A DNA stretch of 38,403 nt from Aphodosoma sp051870875 (GCA_051870875.1 JBJECG010000032.1:1-38403), one strand, 5' to 3'; positions 1-9,952 are shown, counted from the stretch's first letter. Notes: generated by a model from the sequence alone, not told the origin. Numbers and translations: made by a program.

Positions 1-2
1 TA

Positions 3-938
3 GACGTATTGAAGCGTTCTGTATACAGAGTGATGGTCTACGATGCCAGGATCGGGATGAAAGGCGCAATGCCTGTCACTGACGATATGATGAACGCCGA
101 TAAATGCACCATACGGCTATCAGTCAGTGATTTTAAGGGCTTGTCAAACTTACCTCAGATTGAATTTGGAGGGAAAAGATATTCTTTTGAAAAAGAAGAT
201 GACTGTTTGTTGGCGGCAGTGGAACTCCCGCAGAATGTCGGAGTGGGTGACAATATCGGTTTTTCGGTTGATTTTGGGCTGAAGGGAACAAAGATGCTGA
301 TGTTTGCAGCTTCGGGAGAAAACAACGCATTGACAATGACTTCAACCTATCCGCATCCGAGTTTCAAGGGCGATTTTCTCCCTGATTCACGGCTTGTCCG
401 GGACAACGGATTTGATGCGACGTGGAGTGTGTCCGGGATAAATACATCATCGGAAAGCAATATGATGGGTGTGGAGTTTGTAGACCCCGCCAATCCGTAT
501 CAACAGGCCGAACGGTCAATAAAGTACGGAATACTGATAATAGTGTTGGTATTTGTAGCCGGCTTGTTTGTAGAGGCCTTGACGCATAAGACGATAAATA
601 CTGTGCAGTATGTGGTCATTGGTTTGTCGCTGTCCTTGTTTTACATGCTGCTGCTCTCGTTCTCCGAATTTATTGTCTTTGGTTGGGCGTACCTTATTGC
701 CGTAGTGATGACTGTTGTTGCCCTTATGTTGTATTTCAGGGTCATTTTAAGGAACGGAAGCGCGTATATTCTTGGCCTGTTTACTGCTGCCGTCTATGTG
801 GTGAACTATATTCTGCTGCAAATGCAGACCTATGCTTTGCTTGCAGGCTCGCTTATCCTTTTTGCGCTGCTGTCAGTCGTCATGTACATCACGGCAAAAG
901 GCAATGCTGTTTCAGAAGACCATAATGTAGTTCCATGA
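3..938 (+). CDS. creD: CreD-like inner-membrane protein, C-terminal part (5' end outside window)
   Basis: The frame is already open at base 3 and reads DVLKRSVYR, which matches the interior of CreD proteins, so the true start lies upstream of the window. The visible 312 codons compare with a usual length of about 450. The first 165 residues look like the extracytoplasmic domain; five hydrophobic segments follow, at about residues 173-190, 200-218, 223-243, 250-270 and 274-294 counted from base 9. CreD is an inner-membrane protein linked to envelope stress and beta-lactam response in proteobacteria; its biochemical function is not settled. ruvB starts 25 bp downstream on the same strand, so co-transcription is possible. 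The family call is fairly firm; the role in this organism is inference. Confidence 0.8.
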   Translation, partial: DVLKRSVYRVMVYDARIGMKGAMPVTDDMMNADKCTIRLSVSDFKGLSNLPQIEFGGKRYSFEKEDDCLLAAVELPQNVGVGDNIGFSVDFGLKGTKMLMFAASGENNALTMTSTYPHPSFKGDFLPDSRLVRDNGFDATWSVSGINTSSESNMMGVEFVDPANPYQQAERSIKYGILIIVLVFVAGLFVEALTHKTINTVQYVVIGLSLSLFYMLLLSFSEFIVFGWAYLIAVVMTVVALMLYFRVILRNGSAYILGLFTAAVYVVNYILLQMQTYALLAGSLILFALLSVVMYITAKGNAVSEDHNVVP

Positions 939-963
939 AACTTGTAACTCCGAATTTTTATAC

Positions 964-1986
<1,023 letters not shown>

Positions 1987-2019
1987 ATATAACATGAAGA
2001 AGTGACCGATAGATTGTAA

Positions 2020-3357
2020 ATGACAGATTTGAAGACGTTATATAAAGGTCGTAAAGTGGCCTATCTCACACTCGGCTGCAAACTGAATTTTGCAGAGACA
2101 TCGTCAATAGGCCATAAACTCGGTGAGCTTGGATTCGTACATTGCCCTGATGGGGAAGAGGCAGATGTGGTGGTGATAAACACTTGTTCTGTAACCGATA
2201 CGGCCGACAAGAAAGGACGGCAGATGATACATCGTATGACGGCGCGGCATCCTGGGGCATATGTAATTGTGACAGGCTGTTATGCGCAACTTAAACCTGA
2301 AGAGGTGGCATCCGTCCCTGGTGTGGATTTGGTGCTTGGTGCCAACGAGAAGGTGGTGTTTACAGATTTCATTGAGGCCTTGGACGGCCATTTTCAGACG
2401 AAAGCGGGTGAGAAGAGTGCGCGTGGCGGCGTGGAGTGCCATCGTGTACCGACACGCGAAATTGTCAATTTCCGTCCCGAGTGCAGTGCCGATGACCGAA
2501 CACGCCATTTCCTGAAAGTGCAGGACGGTTGCGACTACTATTGTACTTACTGCACGATACCGTTTGCTCGTGGACGGAGCCGCAGTGCTTCTGTTGCCGA
2601 AACGGTGTCTGTGGCCCGCAAGGCTGTAGAGGCCGGCGCGCATGAGATAGTACTTACGGGGGTGAATACTGGAGATTTCGGGCGGACGACAGGCGAACAT
2701 TTTATAGATTTGCTGCGTGCTCTCGATGACATTGATGCCGAAATACGTTACCGAATATCGAGTATTGAACCGAATCTGCTGACCGATGAGATAATTGGTT
2801 TTGTGGCCGAATCGCGCCATTTCGCCCCTCATTTTCATATACCGTTGCAGAGCGGTAGCGATGAAGTGTTGCGGCTGATGCACCGCCGTTACGATACGGC
2901 TCTGTTTGCTGCCAAGATAGCCAAAATTCGCAGCGCAATGCCACACGCCTTTATAGGTGTCGATGTGATGGCTGGCACTCGGGGCGAGACTTTGCCTCTT
3001 TTTGAGGATAGTCTGCGTTTCATCTCCGGTTTGGATGTCTGCCAGTTGCATGTGTTCTCCTATTCTGAACGTGCCGGCACCAGGGCTTTGGACATCAAGC
3101 CTGTAATTCCGGTATCGGAGCGTCGCCGTCGCACGGCTTTGTTGCAAGAGGTGTCTGACCGTAAATTACATGATTTTTACCGGCGGCATGTAGCTCATAA
3201 AGCTGTTGTGCTTTGGGAGGACGCGCCTGAAGGCAAGCCGATGCACGGTTTTACCGACAATTACATTCGTCTGGTCATTCCTTATTCCAAATCTTTGGTC
3301 AATACCTTCCAGACAGTGACCGTTACACCGGATATGTTGGCTGTGGAAATAAAATGA
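2020..3357 (+). CDS. mtaB: tRNA t6A37 methylthiotransferase MtaB
   Basis: This radical-SAM enzyme converts N6-threonylcarbamoyladenosine at position 37 of tRNA to its 2-methylthio form. The N-terminal UPF0004 domain carries the three cysteines C20, C56 and C87 that bind one 4Fe-4S cluster. The radical-SAM motif CDYYCTYC follows, with C171, C175 and C178. A TRAM-like tail ends the 445-residue protein. The N-terminal sequence TLGCKLNFAE and the motif sequence CTYCTIPFARG fit MtaB better than MiaB or RimO. It follows ruvB by 33 bp and converges with the hydrolase gene, with a hairpin between them. Confidence 0.93.
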   Translation: MTDLKTLYKGRKVAYLTLGCKLNFAETSSIGHKLGELGFVHCPDGEEADVVVINTCSVTDTADKKGRQMIHRMTARHPGAYVIVTGCYAQLKPEEVASVPGVDLVLGANEKVVFTDFIEALDGHFQTKAGEKSARGGVECHRVPTREIVNFRPECSADDRTRHFLKVQDGCDYYCTYCTIPFARGRSRSASVAETVSVARKAVEAGAHEIVLTGVNTGDFGRTTGEHFIDLLRALDDIDAEIRYRISSIEPNLLTDEIIGFVAESRHFAPHFHIPLQSGSDEVLRLMHRRYDTALFAAKIAKIRSAMPHAFIGVDVMAGTRGETLPLFEDSLRFISGLDVCQLHVFSYSERAGTRALDIKPVIPVSERRRRTALLQEVSDRKLHDFYRRHVAHKAVVLWEDAPEGKPMHGFTDNYIRLVIPYSKSLVNTFQTVTVTPDMLAVEIK

Positions 3358-3392
3358 ACTGATGCCGGACATGTTAGTTTCAGGCATCAGTT
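3357..3392. terminator. Hairpin between convergent genes mtaB and hydrolase
   Basis: AACTGATGCC at 3357-3366 pairs perfectly with GGCATCAGTT at 3383-3392, a 10-bp stem around a 16-nt loop. It lies between the stop codons of two convergent genes, where a two-way terminator is expected. Neither side has a long U tract, so termination is inferred from position and structure only. Confidence 0.5.
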
Positions 3393-3416
3393 GTAGACAA
3401 GTTGTCTTTTGAATAA

Positions 3417-4412
3417 TCAGCGGCCTGTCAGGTTGGAGTTGAAAAATTCCAGTACATCATTCCAGACAATCTCTTTTTCCCGTTCATTGAGTATTTCGTG
3501 ACGCATACCGGGATACATCTTTCCGTTTACATTGGTGTAACCGGCTTTTTTCATATATTGTTGGGCCTTTAGGAATTTGCGTTTGCCTCCGGCACAAGGG
3601 TCGTCTTCTCCCGATATGAATAGTATTGGCATCTGTGGATTGCTCATACGCCAGTTTTTTGTATCGTAGGTGTACTGCATAAGGCTGAAAAGATTGTAGA
3701 ATCCGTTGGCCGTGAACTGGTAGTTGCACAGCGAGTCGGCATTGTAGGCTATCACGACCGATGTGTCGGAGCAGACCCACGCATTCTGTAGATTTTCGTA
3801 ACGGAATTTGCGGTTGAATGAATTGAACGAAAGCTGTTGTATTCTTACCGGACGCGATTTGCCGCCGTCTCTTCTTGCTGCTGTTTGTGCCATCCGTTTC
3901 CCTATACCAACTGAACTGTTGAAACTCGGACTGCCGCAAACCACCAATGCATCTACCATGGAATCATCTGTTTTGATGTAGGAACGCACCACCATCGACC
4001 CCATGCTGTGTCCGAAGAGGAAGAATGGTACATCGGGATGCCGCCGGTGCATCAAATCTCCTACGCGCCGTGCGTCGGCTATCATGGCTTCGTAGCCTTC
4101 CGAATAGAAAAAGCCCAAGTCTTCTTGCGAATGAACGGATGCGCCGTGGCCGCGATGGTCATGGATTATGACGGCGTAACCGTTGTCTGTAAGGTAATTG
4201 ATGAACGGGATGTAACGTTCTTTGTATTCGCACATGCCGTGTACTATCTGAACTGCGGCTTTTGGCGCTGTTTCAGGTTCGAATATCATGATGCTGAGCG
4301 GAACCGAATCGAACTCGCTGACAACGGTTGTATCAGTGCGGTTGGCTCCGTATGATGACATGACAATACAAGATAAGATGGTAGCTGCGAAGAATGTACG
4401 AATCTGTTTCAT
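3417..4412 (-). CDS. Secreted alpha/beta hydrolase (monoacylglycerol lipase-like)
   Basis: The protein is a serine hydrolase of the alpha/beta-hydrolase fold, resembling the lysophospholipase/monoacylglycerol lipase group. With the ATG at 4412 it has 331 residues and a signal peptide (MKQIRTFFAA, then a hydrophobic stretch to about residue 22), so it is likely exported. The oxyanion region is HGMCEY near 58-63, the nucleophile elbow is GHSMG at 134-138 (S136), the acid is probably D271 in GEDDP, and the histidine is H305 in GMRHE. The frame stays open 26 codons further upstream, but that extension would overlap the upstream gene and bury the signal peptide, so I reject it. It follows the TIGR02757-family gene by 22 bp. 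The substrate is unknown. Confidence 0.85.
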   Translation of the reverse strand: MKQIRTFFAATILSCIVMSSYGANRTDTTVVSEFDSVPLSIMIFEPETAPKAAVQIVHGMCEYKERYIPFINYLTDNGYAVIIHDHRGHGASVHSQEDLGFFYSEGYEAMIADARRVGDLMHRRHPDVPFFLFGHSMGSMVVRSYIKTDDSMVDALVVCGSPSFNSSVGIGKRMAQTAARRDGGKSRPVRIQQLSFNSFNRKFRYENLQNAWVCSDTSVVIAYNADSLCNYQFTANGFYNLFSLMQYTYDTKNWRMSNPQMPILFISGEDDPCAGGKRKFLKAQQYMKKAGYTNVNGKMYPGMRHEILNEREKEIVWNDVLEFFNSNLTGR

Positions 4413-4434
4413 AACCGTGTGGAGTTTTATATTG

Positions 4435-5166
4435 TTATTTCGATGTGTAACCCATACCGAAAAGAGCAAAATCCATGCCACACGGGTCATCGGGTATTAT
4501 CTGTCGGCATTGTTCGGTCAGTTCCAATACTGCTTTCATGTCCGATGACTGGCGTTTTAGCAGACCGTGTCCGCGGGCTATCCGTCCTACGTGTACGTCA
4601 AGCGGTATCAGCAGCTTTTTCTGGTCAAGTCGTGTCCAGACACCCAAATCGATAGGTGAGTCCCGGCGTACCATCCACCGTAGTAGAAGGCAGAGACGCT
4701 TGCAGGCCGATGATTTGGAAGTCGGTATGCCGTGTGCGGAAATGAGCGATATAAGGGCATCCAGATAGTCTGTACCTGGATACTGTGCGTTGTACCTGAT
4801 TATTGCATCTTCCAATGTGCCAAACTGCGTGTATATACTGTAGAGGCTTTGCATAAGGTCGTGAAAATCCGTATATCTGAACATACGGTAGTAGCAGCGG
4901 TCGTCATCGGCGTACTTTGTCCAAGCCTGGCTTATTACGTACTTATACGGTTTACCCGTCATCAAGTCGTAACTCGCGCAGCAGTATTTGTATATCTGGT
5001 TGCGGTTGCCCAAAGCCAGCCATGAGCACACCAACCCCATCACCTCAATGTCCCTGACATCGGTAAATCTGCGTACCACCGCTACCGGGTCCGTCTCGAA
5101 ATATCGCATATCTTCATATTTCGCCATCAGTTCTGCGTAATTCATATCTCCCATACCAATTTGCAT
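4435..5166 (-). CDS. TIGR02757 family protein (DUF2400)
   Basis: This 243-residue protein resembles the TIGR02757/DUF2400 family, common in Bacteroidota and of unknown function. Family features seen are an N-terminal ETDPVAVVRRF block, SWLALGN, a central MVRRDSPIDLGVW, and a C-terminal LIPLDVHVGRIARG. The last pattern resembles the helical core of HhH-GPD DNA glycosylases, so a link to DNA repair has been suggested for the fold; here it is only inference. The start could also be one of the methionines at residue 5 or 8. It precedes the hydrolase gene in an apparent two-gene unit. I found no clear TAnnTTTG promoter in the 240-bp gap upstream (5167-5406), and nothing else recognisable there. 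Confidence 0.8.
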   Translation of the reverse strand: MQIGMGDMNYAELMAKYEDMRYFETDPVAVVRRFTDVRDIEVMGLVCSWLALGNRNQIYKYCCASYDLMTGKPYKYVISQAWTKYADDDRCYYRMFRYTDFHDLMQSLYSIYTQFGTLEDAIIRYNAQYPGTDYLDALISLISAHGIPTSKSSACKRLCLLLRWMVRRDSPIDLGVWTRLDQKKLLIPLDVHVGRIARGHGLLKRQSSDMKAVLELTEQCRQIIPDDPCGMDFALFGMGYTSK

Positions 5167-5406
5167 TAAGTAAGTTCAGTAAATAGAATTCATTGGAAAT
5201 ATCTCCGCTTCATCTTATTTGTGTTCAAAGCGGTTTTGTATGATTTCATGGAATAAATCCGTAGTATTGTGAATTTCTGGCAACGATTGGGCAATTGTAA
5301 GATGTCAAAAACTTGCTGAGCCCGGTTCGGATGGATTCTCTGTGATATGATAGCAATATAATTGTTTGATAATAGTGCATTTATGTTAAATGGCGTTTCT
5401 TCTCAT

Positions 5407-6111
5407 TCATTCTCCGGCGGCGATAGTATAGACATATAGCTGTACTCCGGGTGTCCGGTCCAAGGCTTTGCAGCATTCTATGATGGTCGAACCGGTGGTA
5501 AAGACATCATCGACCAACAGTACTCCGCTGTCGGCGAATAGTTGCGTATCATGGAGGGCAAACAGATTGCGTACGTTTTCCATTCTGTCCAGACGGTGGC
5601 GGCGGGTCTGGCTTTCGTTGTTACGGATGCGGTAGAGGTTGTCTGTGTCCACTTTTGCGTTGAGTGTTTTTCCTATGGCTTCGGCTATCAGTGCCGACTG
5701 GTTGTAGCCGCGCTGTTTCAATCGTGCAGGGTGGAGGGGTACCGGTACTACCCAGTCAATTGTGCCGTAACGTTGCGACTGCATTATGCGCACAGCCATT
5801 GCCTCTCCTATTTGTCGCGCTATCAGACGGTTGTTGCTGTATTTCAGCCGGTGGACAATGGCTTTGGCTCCATTGTCGTCAAGATAAGGCATGAGCGCGC
5901 TCGCAGCTTTGCATGAAGTCAGACCGTACAACCTCTTTTCCAATATATTGCCTCGGAATTTCAGGCGCGGATTGTCGAATATGCCGTCGGCTTCACATTG
6001 GGAGCATACACAATATCTGCCATAGGGCAGTGTCTGGCCGCATACCGTACATTTTCTGTCTATGCAGAAATTCCACAGAGTATTCCACCACTGTAATAAT
6101 TTCATAATCAT
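5407..6111 (-). CDS. comF: ComF family phosphoribosyltransferase-like protein
   Basis: ComF proteins help take up or process DNA in naturally competent bacteria, and in many other species they are kept with unproven roles. This 234-residue copy has the usual layout. An N-terminal zinc finger uses CTVCG and later CVCSQC. The phosphoribosyltransferase fold follows, with PVPLHPARLKQRGYNQS near the middle and the PRPP-binding VLLVDDVFTTGST near the C terminus. It is the last gene of the minus-strand run starting at pdxJ, 70 bp after the DJ-1-like gene. MIMK at the N terminus allows a start two codons later. Confidence 0.93.
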   Translation of the reverse strand: MIMKLLQWWNTLWNFCIDRKCTVCGQTLPYGRYCVCSQCEADGIFDNPRLKFRGNILEKRLYGLTSCKAASALMPYLDDNGAKAIVHRLKYSNNRLIARQIGEAMAVRIMQSQRYGTIDWVVPVPLHPARLKQRGYNQSALIAEAIGKTLNAKVDTDNLYRIRNNESQTRRHRLDRMENVRNLFALHDTQLFADSGVLLVDDVFTTGSTIIECCKALDRTPGVQLYVYTIAAGE

Positions 6112-6181
6112 GACAACAATACAACCAACTCACCATTGTGCGGATGAGCCGGCTGTATATAATATGGCTTTTCTGTGAAGT

Positions 6182-6724
6182 TCAGGCGATAAGCATGTCT
6201 TTTGCTACTTGGTCGGCAACTTCGTCCCCCTTGAGCTGGCGGACTATGGACAGTCCGAACTGGATTGCAAATCCCGGACCGCGTGACGTTGTGATATTGC
6301 TTGATGTGGCTACCGGTTCTTTACCGACAAAAGCCCCTATGAGTTGTTCTTCAAAACCAGGGTAGCATACGGCTTGCTGGTTGCGCAGGAGGTGTATCTT
6401 GCCAAGTATTGACGGAGCCGCACAGATGGCCGCTATACGGCCGCCGTGCCTGTTGTGGTCCTTGAGCAGGGCAATGAGCGGTGTGTAGTTCTCAAGGTTG
6501 AGTGTGCCAGGCATACCTCCCGGAAGAATGAGCATCTCGGCACGGCTGAAATCTGTGCCGTCAAAAAGAGCGTCTGCTTTTACATTGATGCCATGGGCTC
6601 CCGTTACATCGAGTTGTCCGGTAACAGATATTGTGGTGATTTCCAATTGCGCGCGGCGGATGACATCAATCGCAGCTATTGCTTCGAGTTCCTCGAAACC
6701 TGTTGCCAAAAATAGGTAAAGCAT
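6182..6724 (-). CDS. DJ-1/PfpI family protein (YajL-like)
   Basis: The protein has 180 residues, the usual size for the DJ-1/ThiJ/YajL group. The conserved reactive cysteine is C101 in AAICAAPS, and the partner glutamate is E14 in GFEELEA. These residues mark the DJ-1 branch, whose members are reported as redox-responsive proteins, chaperones or glyoxalase-like enzymes; the actual activity here cannot be read from sequence. The gene lies 170 bp after the TonB-like gene and just before comF on the same strand. The gap contains a short GTG-started frame, discussed under findings. Confidence 0.92.
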   Translation of the reverse strand: MLYLFLATGFEELEAIAAIDVIRRAQLEITTISVTGQLDVTGAHGINVKADALFDGTDFSRAEMLILPGGMPGTLNLENYTPLIALLKDHNRHGGRIAAICAAPSILGKIHLLRNQQAVCYPGFEEQLIGAFVGKEPVATSSNITTSRGPGFAIQFGLSIVRQLKGDEVADQVAKDMLIA

Positions 6725-6894
6725 GGTGGTATTTGGATTTTTAAGGTGTTCTATTTGGTTTGTTGTCGTGTTTTCGGTTGGCCTTTAGATCATATTCCGA
6801 TGCCGGTTGTTTGGCAAATGTTTTTGTCGGATATACTTTTTCAGCCGTTTCTTTTCCTGTGAAAAATATGTTTGACACGGAGTTGTTTTGTCCG

Positions 6895-7653
6895 TCAGTT
6901 GAGGCTGAATTTGTATGTGATGGTACCTATAGCCACTCCAGTATCTGACGAGAAACGGTTTTTGCGGGCAGCCTCGAGTGATGCCTTGCGCATGGCTTCA
7001 TCGGTGATAGTGGTTCCGGTGGCTATGCTTGCCGTGGTGACATTGCCCGACGCATCGACACGGATCTGGACTACTATCACTCCTTCCTGATTGCCTTTGT
7101 ACGATGGTTGTGCCAGTTTGCCTACAAGATTCCTGCCTGAGAGCGACCACGAGTTGCCTCCTTGTGATCCGAATCCTATAGGGCTGCCCTGCTGTGATGA
7201 TCCTTGTGTTGTTCCTTGCCCTTTACCTTTGTTCTGGAATGCCGAGCCTGCCAGTGCTCCTGCCTTTTTCTGCTTTTCTTCGCGTTCGGCTCGTAGCCTG
7301 GCTTCTTGAGCTTCCCGGGCCTTGCGTTCGGTTTCGATGCGTTGTTCTTCTTCCCTCTGTCTGCGTTTGCGCTCTTCTTCCATTGCTACTGACGGGTCGT
7401 CTTGGGTCATCAGTTTTTCATCGGACATGACCGGTGCCGGTTTGGAAATGGCTGGAGTGGCAGGTGGTGTAGGTGTAGCTGGCTGGCTTTGTTCTCCGTA
7501 GCCGTCATCGGCATAGCCGAGCGACACCATCACTCCTTCATCCATCTCGTTTTTATGGGCGGTCATACCGCAGAAGAAAAGTATCAGCAGTATGATTATG
7601 CAGACAATGGTGGTGACGATGGCTGATTGTATTTCCGATTTTTGTATTCGCAT
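6895..7653 (-). CDS. tonB: TonB-family energy transducer
   Basis: This 252-residue protein has the TonB plan. A single membrane anchor lies at about residues 11-31, a proline-rich part (TPTPPATP) at about 58-70, and an E/R/K-rich helical spacer at about 90-130. A Gly/Gln/Ser-rich linker comes next, and a C-terminal TonB domain from about residue 178 (LVGKLAQPSYKGNQEG onward, ending TITYKFSLN). TonB carries energy from the ExbBD proton channel to outer-membrane transporters. The linker and C terminus also recall TolA-like proteins, so a Tol-type role is an alternative. exbD ends 51 bp upstream and exbB lies before that, consistent with a complete ExbB-ExbD-TonB module. Confidence 0.87.
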   Translation of the reverse strand: MRIQKSEIQSAIVTTIVCIIILLILFFCGMTAHKNEMDEGVMVSLGYADDGYGEQSQPATPTPPATPAISKPAPVMSDEKLMTQDDPSVAMEEERKRRQREEEQRIETERKAREAQEARLRAEREEKQKKAGALAGSAFQNKGKGQGTTQGSSQQGSPIGFGSQGGNSWSLSGRNLVGKLAQPSYKGNQEGVIVVQIRVDASGNVTTASIATGTTITDEAMRKASLEAARKNRFSSDTGVAIGTITYKFSLN

Positions 7654-7704
7654 GCAAGTGGCGTTGGATTGTTTCTGACGTATGGCTGGCGCAAGTCCTG
7701 TTTT

Positions 7705-8121
7705 TTATTGCTCTTTGACTTTTGTCGCGATGACTAATTTCAGGCGGTTTTCGTTGGCAATGTCGAGTATCTTTACAATCTCTCTGTAAGGCACAAGTTC
7801 ATCGGCATGGAGTGCCACATAAGTGGTGGAGTCGGTGGCATGGACCATTTGCAGGTAAGGTTCAATCTCTTCGAATGCCACGGTACGGGGTTTCGAACTG
7901 TTTTCGGCTATGCTGTATTCGCCGTCGGCTGTGATGCCTATCTTTACGATTTTGGACTTTGTCGCTGTCTTTGCCGAAGACTGGGGAAGATTGACTTTCA
8001 TATCGTTGGGTGCCGACATGGTTGAAGCTATCATGAAGAAGAGCAGCAACAGGAATATGATGTCGGTCATCGACGACATGGAGAATGACGCATCTATCTT
8101 ATTTCGTTTTTTTAGTGCCAT
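7705..8121 (-). CDS. exbD: ExbD/TolR family proton-channel subunit
   Basis: ExbD partners ExbB in the inner-membrane proton channel that powers TonB. The 138-residue protein has a short cytoplasmic start, one membrane helix at about residues 15-36 with the conserved proton-carrying aspartate D20 in SSMTDIIFLLL, and a periplasmic domain. That topology and length match the family. The gene is between exbB (176 bp upstream) and tonB (51 bp downstream). Only one exbD is present, whereas many Bacteroidales loci carry two. Confidence 0.95.
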   Translation of the reverse strand: MALKKRNKIDASFSMSSMTDIIFLLLLFFMIASTMSAPNDMKVNLPQSSAKTATKSKIVKIGITADGEYSIAENSSKPRTVAFEEIEPYLQMVHATDSTTYVALHADELVPYREIVKILDIANENRLKLVIATKVKEQ

Positions 8122-8191
8122 GACAAATCATTGTTGAAAGAGTCTGATTGATGAAGTTTTGGTGATGCTGCAATATTGAAAATGTGACCCG

Positions 8192-8280
8192 ATACCCGGC
8201 ATGTACCCTTATAAATTGGTTGTCCAAAGTCATTGCAATCGGAAATTCGCCATTGCTTGTATACCCGGCATAAACCAATT
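8192..8280. repeat. Paired direct and inverted repeats in the exbB-exbD gap
   Basis: The 176-bp gap between exbB and exbD holds ATACCCGGCAT twice, at 8192-8202 and 8261-8271. It also holds an inverted pair, AATTGGTT at 8214-8221 and AACCAATT at 8273-8280. I see no coding frame or TAnnTTTG promoter there. The inverted pair could fold in the RNA; the function is unknown. Confidence 0.6.
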
Positions 8281-8297
8281 CATGTAGGACGCTTATG

Positions 8298-9014
8298 TTA
8301 TTTTGCTGCTGCCGGTTCGTTGAGCAGGTCGAGAAATTCCATGCTGCGCATTTCGAGGCGGCGCATCACTTCGTCCACGCGCCCCACCAAGTAATTGTAG
8401 GCAAAATAGGCGCATACACCCACTATGAGACCGGCTACGGTTGTCACCATGGCTGTGTATATACCGCCTGAGAGCTGGCTGAGATTGATGGTATTGCCCC
8501 CGGCCTGCTCCATCTCGAAGAAAGCCTGCACCATACCCATCACCGTACCGAGGAAACCTATCATAGGTGCTCCGCCGGATATGGTGGCAAGTAGCGACAT
8601 GCGTTTTTCAAGTTTCGCAATTTCTATGTTGCCAACGTTCTCTATGGCCACAAGCACATCGCTCATCGGACGGCCGAGACGAGATATCCCTTTTTCGATC
8701 ATGCGTGCCGACGGCGACTGCGTATCGCGGCATAGTTTCAGTGCCGAATCGAGTTTGCCGTCGTAGATATAGTCCTTTATCCGGTTCATGAATGACGTGT
8801 CTTCTTTCGATGCCTGGTGTGTCACTATCATACGTTCCACGAATATATAGATGGCTCCTATGAGCATCAGTGCCAGTGGTATCATAATCCAGCCGCCACG
8901 GATGCACATGTCTATGAAGTTGAGTTTCACTGGAGTCTCTGCTGCCGCTTGCTGCACCATGGTGGAGTCTGCAAGCATGGCGGCTGCGGCTTGGGTGTCT
9001 TGAAGTAAGAGCAT
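8298..9014 (-). CDS. exbB: ExbB/TolQ/MotA-family proton channel subunit
   Basis: ExbB forms the ring that, with ExbD, conducts protons to energise TonB. The 238-residue protein has a periplasmic N terminus (about 1-40), a first membrane helix at about 38-60 (GGWIMIPLALMLIGAIYIFVE), and a cytoplasmic domain. Two more helices follow at about 135-155 and 180-205. The family signature GGAPMIGFLGTVMGMV followed by GGIYTAMVTTVAGLIVG is clear. The start at 9014 leaves a 35-residue leader before the first helix; the next methionine (residue 13) is possible. It follows pdxJ by 61 bp. Confidence 0.95.
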   Translation of the reverse strand: MLLLQDTQAAAAMLADSTMVQQAAAETPVKLNFIDMCIRGGWIMIPLALMLIGAIYIFVERMIVTHQASKEDTSFMNRIKDYIYDGKLDSALKLCRDTQSPSARMIEKGISRLGRPMSDVLVAIENVGNIEIAKLEKRMSLLATISGGAPMIGFLGTVMGMVQAFFEMEQAGGNTINLSQLSGGIYTAMVTTVAGLIVGVCAYFAYNYLVGRVDEVMRRLEMRSMEFLDLLNEPAAAK

Positions 9015-9075
9015 AATAGAAATTCGGTATAATGAATGTTTGTATAAACTTATCTTGTATTCAAGTCTGTTCCTT

Positions 9076-9789
9076 TTATTTCAGACAGTTGCGGTAACGG
9101 TGTATGGTCTCTTCAAGACCGAGGTAGAGGGCATCGCATATCAGGGCGTGCCCGATTGACACTTCATCGAGATGCGGTACGTTCTTGTAGAAATAGCCGA
9201 GGTTGTTGAGGTCGAGGTCATGACCCGCATTTATTCCCAATCCGCAACGGTGGGCGATTTCTGCCGCAGCTATATAGTCGGCAACGGCTGCAGCCGGATT
9301 CTTGCGGTACATGCGTGCGTACGGCTCGGTATACAGCTCTATGCGGTCTGCTCCTGTTTTGGCTGCCGCCTCTATGTTGGCGTGGTCTGTCCCTACGAAG
9401 ATTGACACCCTGATGCTGTATTCCTGAAAAAGTTGTACCAGCGATGACAGATGCTGCTGGTAGGTGATGCAGTCCCAGCCGGCATTTGATGTGAGGGCGT
9501 CGGGAGCATCCGGCACAAGCGTCACCTGGTGGGGATGTACGCTGCATACCAGGTCTATGAAGCGTTTGTCAGGATTGCCCTCTATGTTGAATTCTGTGGT
9601 AATGTTCGGTCGCAAATCCAGTACATCCTGTCGTGTTATGTGCCGCTCGTCTGGACGGGGATGCACCGTTATGCCCTGGGCTCCGAATCGTTCGCAGTCC
9701 TGCGCCACGCGAAGCACATCCGGATTGTTCCCCCCGCGGGCGTTGCGCAAAGTGGCTATCTTGTTGATGTTCACACTTAGTTGGGTCAT
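9076..9789 (-). CDS. pdxJ: Pyridoxine 5'-phosphate synthase PdxJ
   Basis: PdxJ condenses 1-deoxyxylulose 5-phosphate with 3-amino-2-oxopropyl phosphate to make pyridoxine 5'-phosphate, the last ring-forming step of the DXP-dependent vitamin B6 route. The 237 residues include the N-terminal LSVNINKIATLRNARGG phosphate-binding region, TVHPRPDERHI, and the C-terminal GINAGHDLDLNNL and EVSIGHALI, all family hallmarks. It is first in the minus-strand run pdxJ-exbB-exbD-tonB-DJ1-comF. A promoter candidate lies at 9953-9987. nadK diverges from it. Confidence 0.97.
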   Translation of the reverse strand: MTQLSVNINKIATLRNARGGNNPDVLRVAQDCERFGAQGITVHPRPDERHITRQDVLDLRPNITTEFNIEGNPDKRFIDLVCSVHPHQVTLVPDAPDALTSNAGWDCITYQQHLSSLVQLFQEYSIRVSIFVGTDHANIEAAAKTGADRIELYTEPYARMYRKNPAAAVADYIAAAEIAHRCGLGINAGHDLDLNNLGYFYKNVPHLDEVSIGHALICDALYLGLEETIHRYRNCLK

Positions 9790-9871
9790 AGAGATTGAGC
9801 TTTATGGTAAGTCTGTTTTGTCTTTTGCAGAGAACATACGCCTCTGTGTCCGGTATTTCGTGTCAACGGGT

Positions 9872-9903
9872 TTTATGTATATCGGATATTATTTGTATTT
9901 TTG
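9872..9903 (+). promoter_or_regulatory. Bacteroidota-type promoter for nadK
   Basis: A perfect -7 box TATTTTTG (TAnnTTTG) is at 9896-9903 and a -33-like TTTA at 9872-9875, 20 bp apart. It faces nadK and would give a leader of about 100 nt. The -33 element deviates from TTTG. Confidence 0.55.
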
Positions 9904-9952
9904 CATCACATTTGAAACTGCATGATGTGCGCCAATCCGCGCAAAACCGATG

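Noticed and set aside
2104..3147. Minus-strand open frame opposite mtaB (347 codons)
   Set aside because: No domain or motif is visible and the plus-strand gene has intact iron-sulfur motifs.
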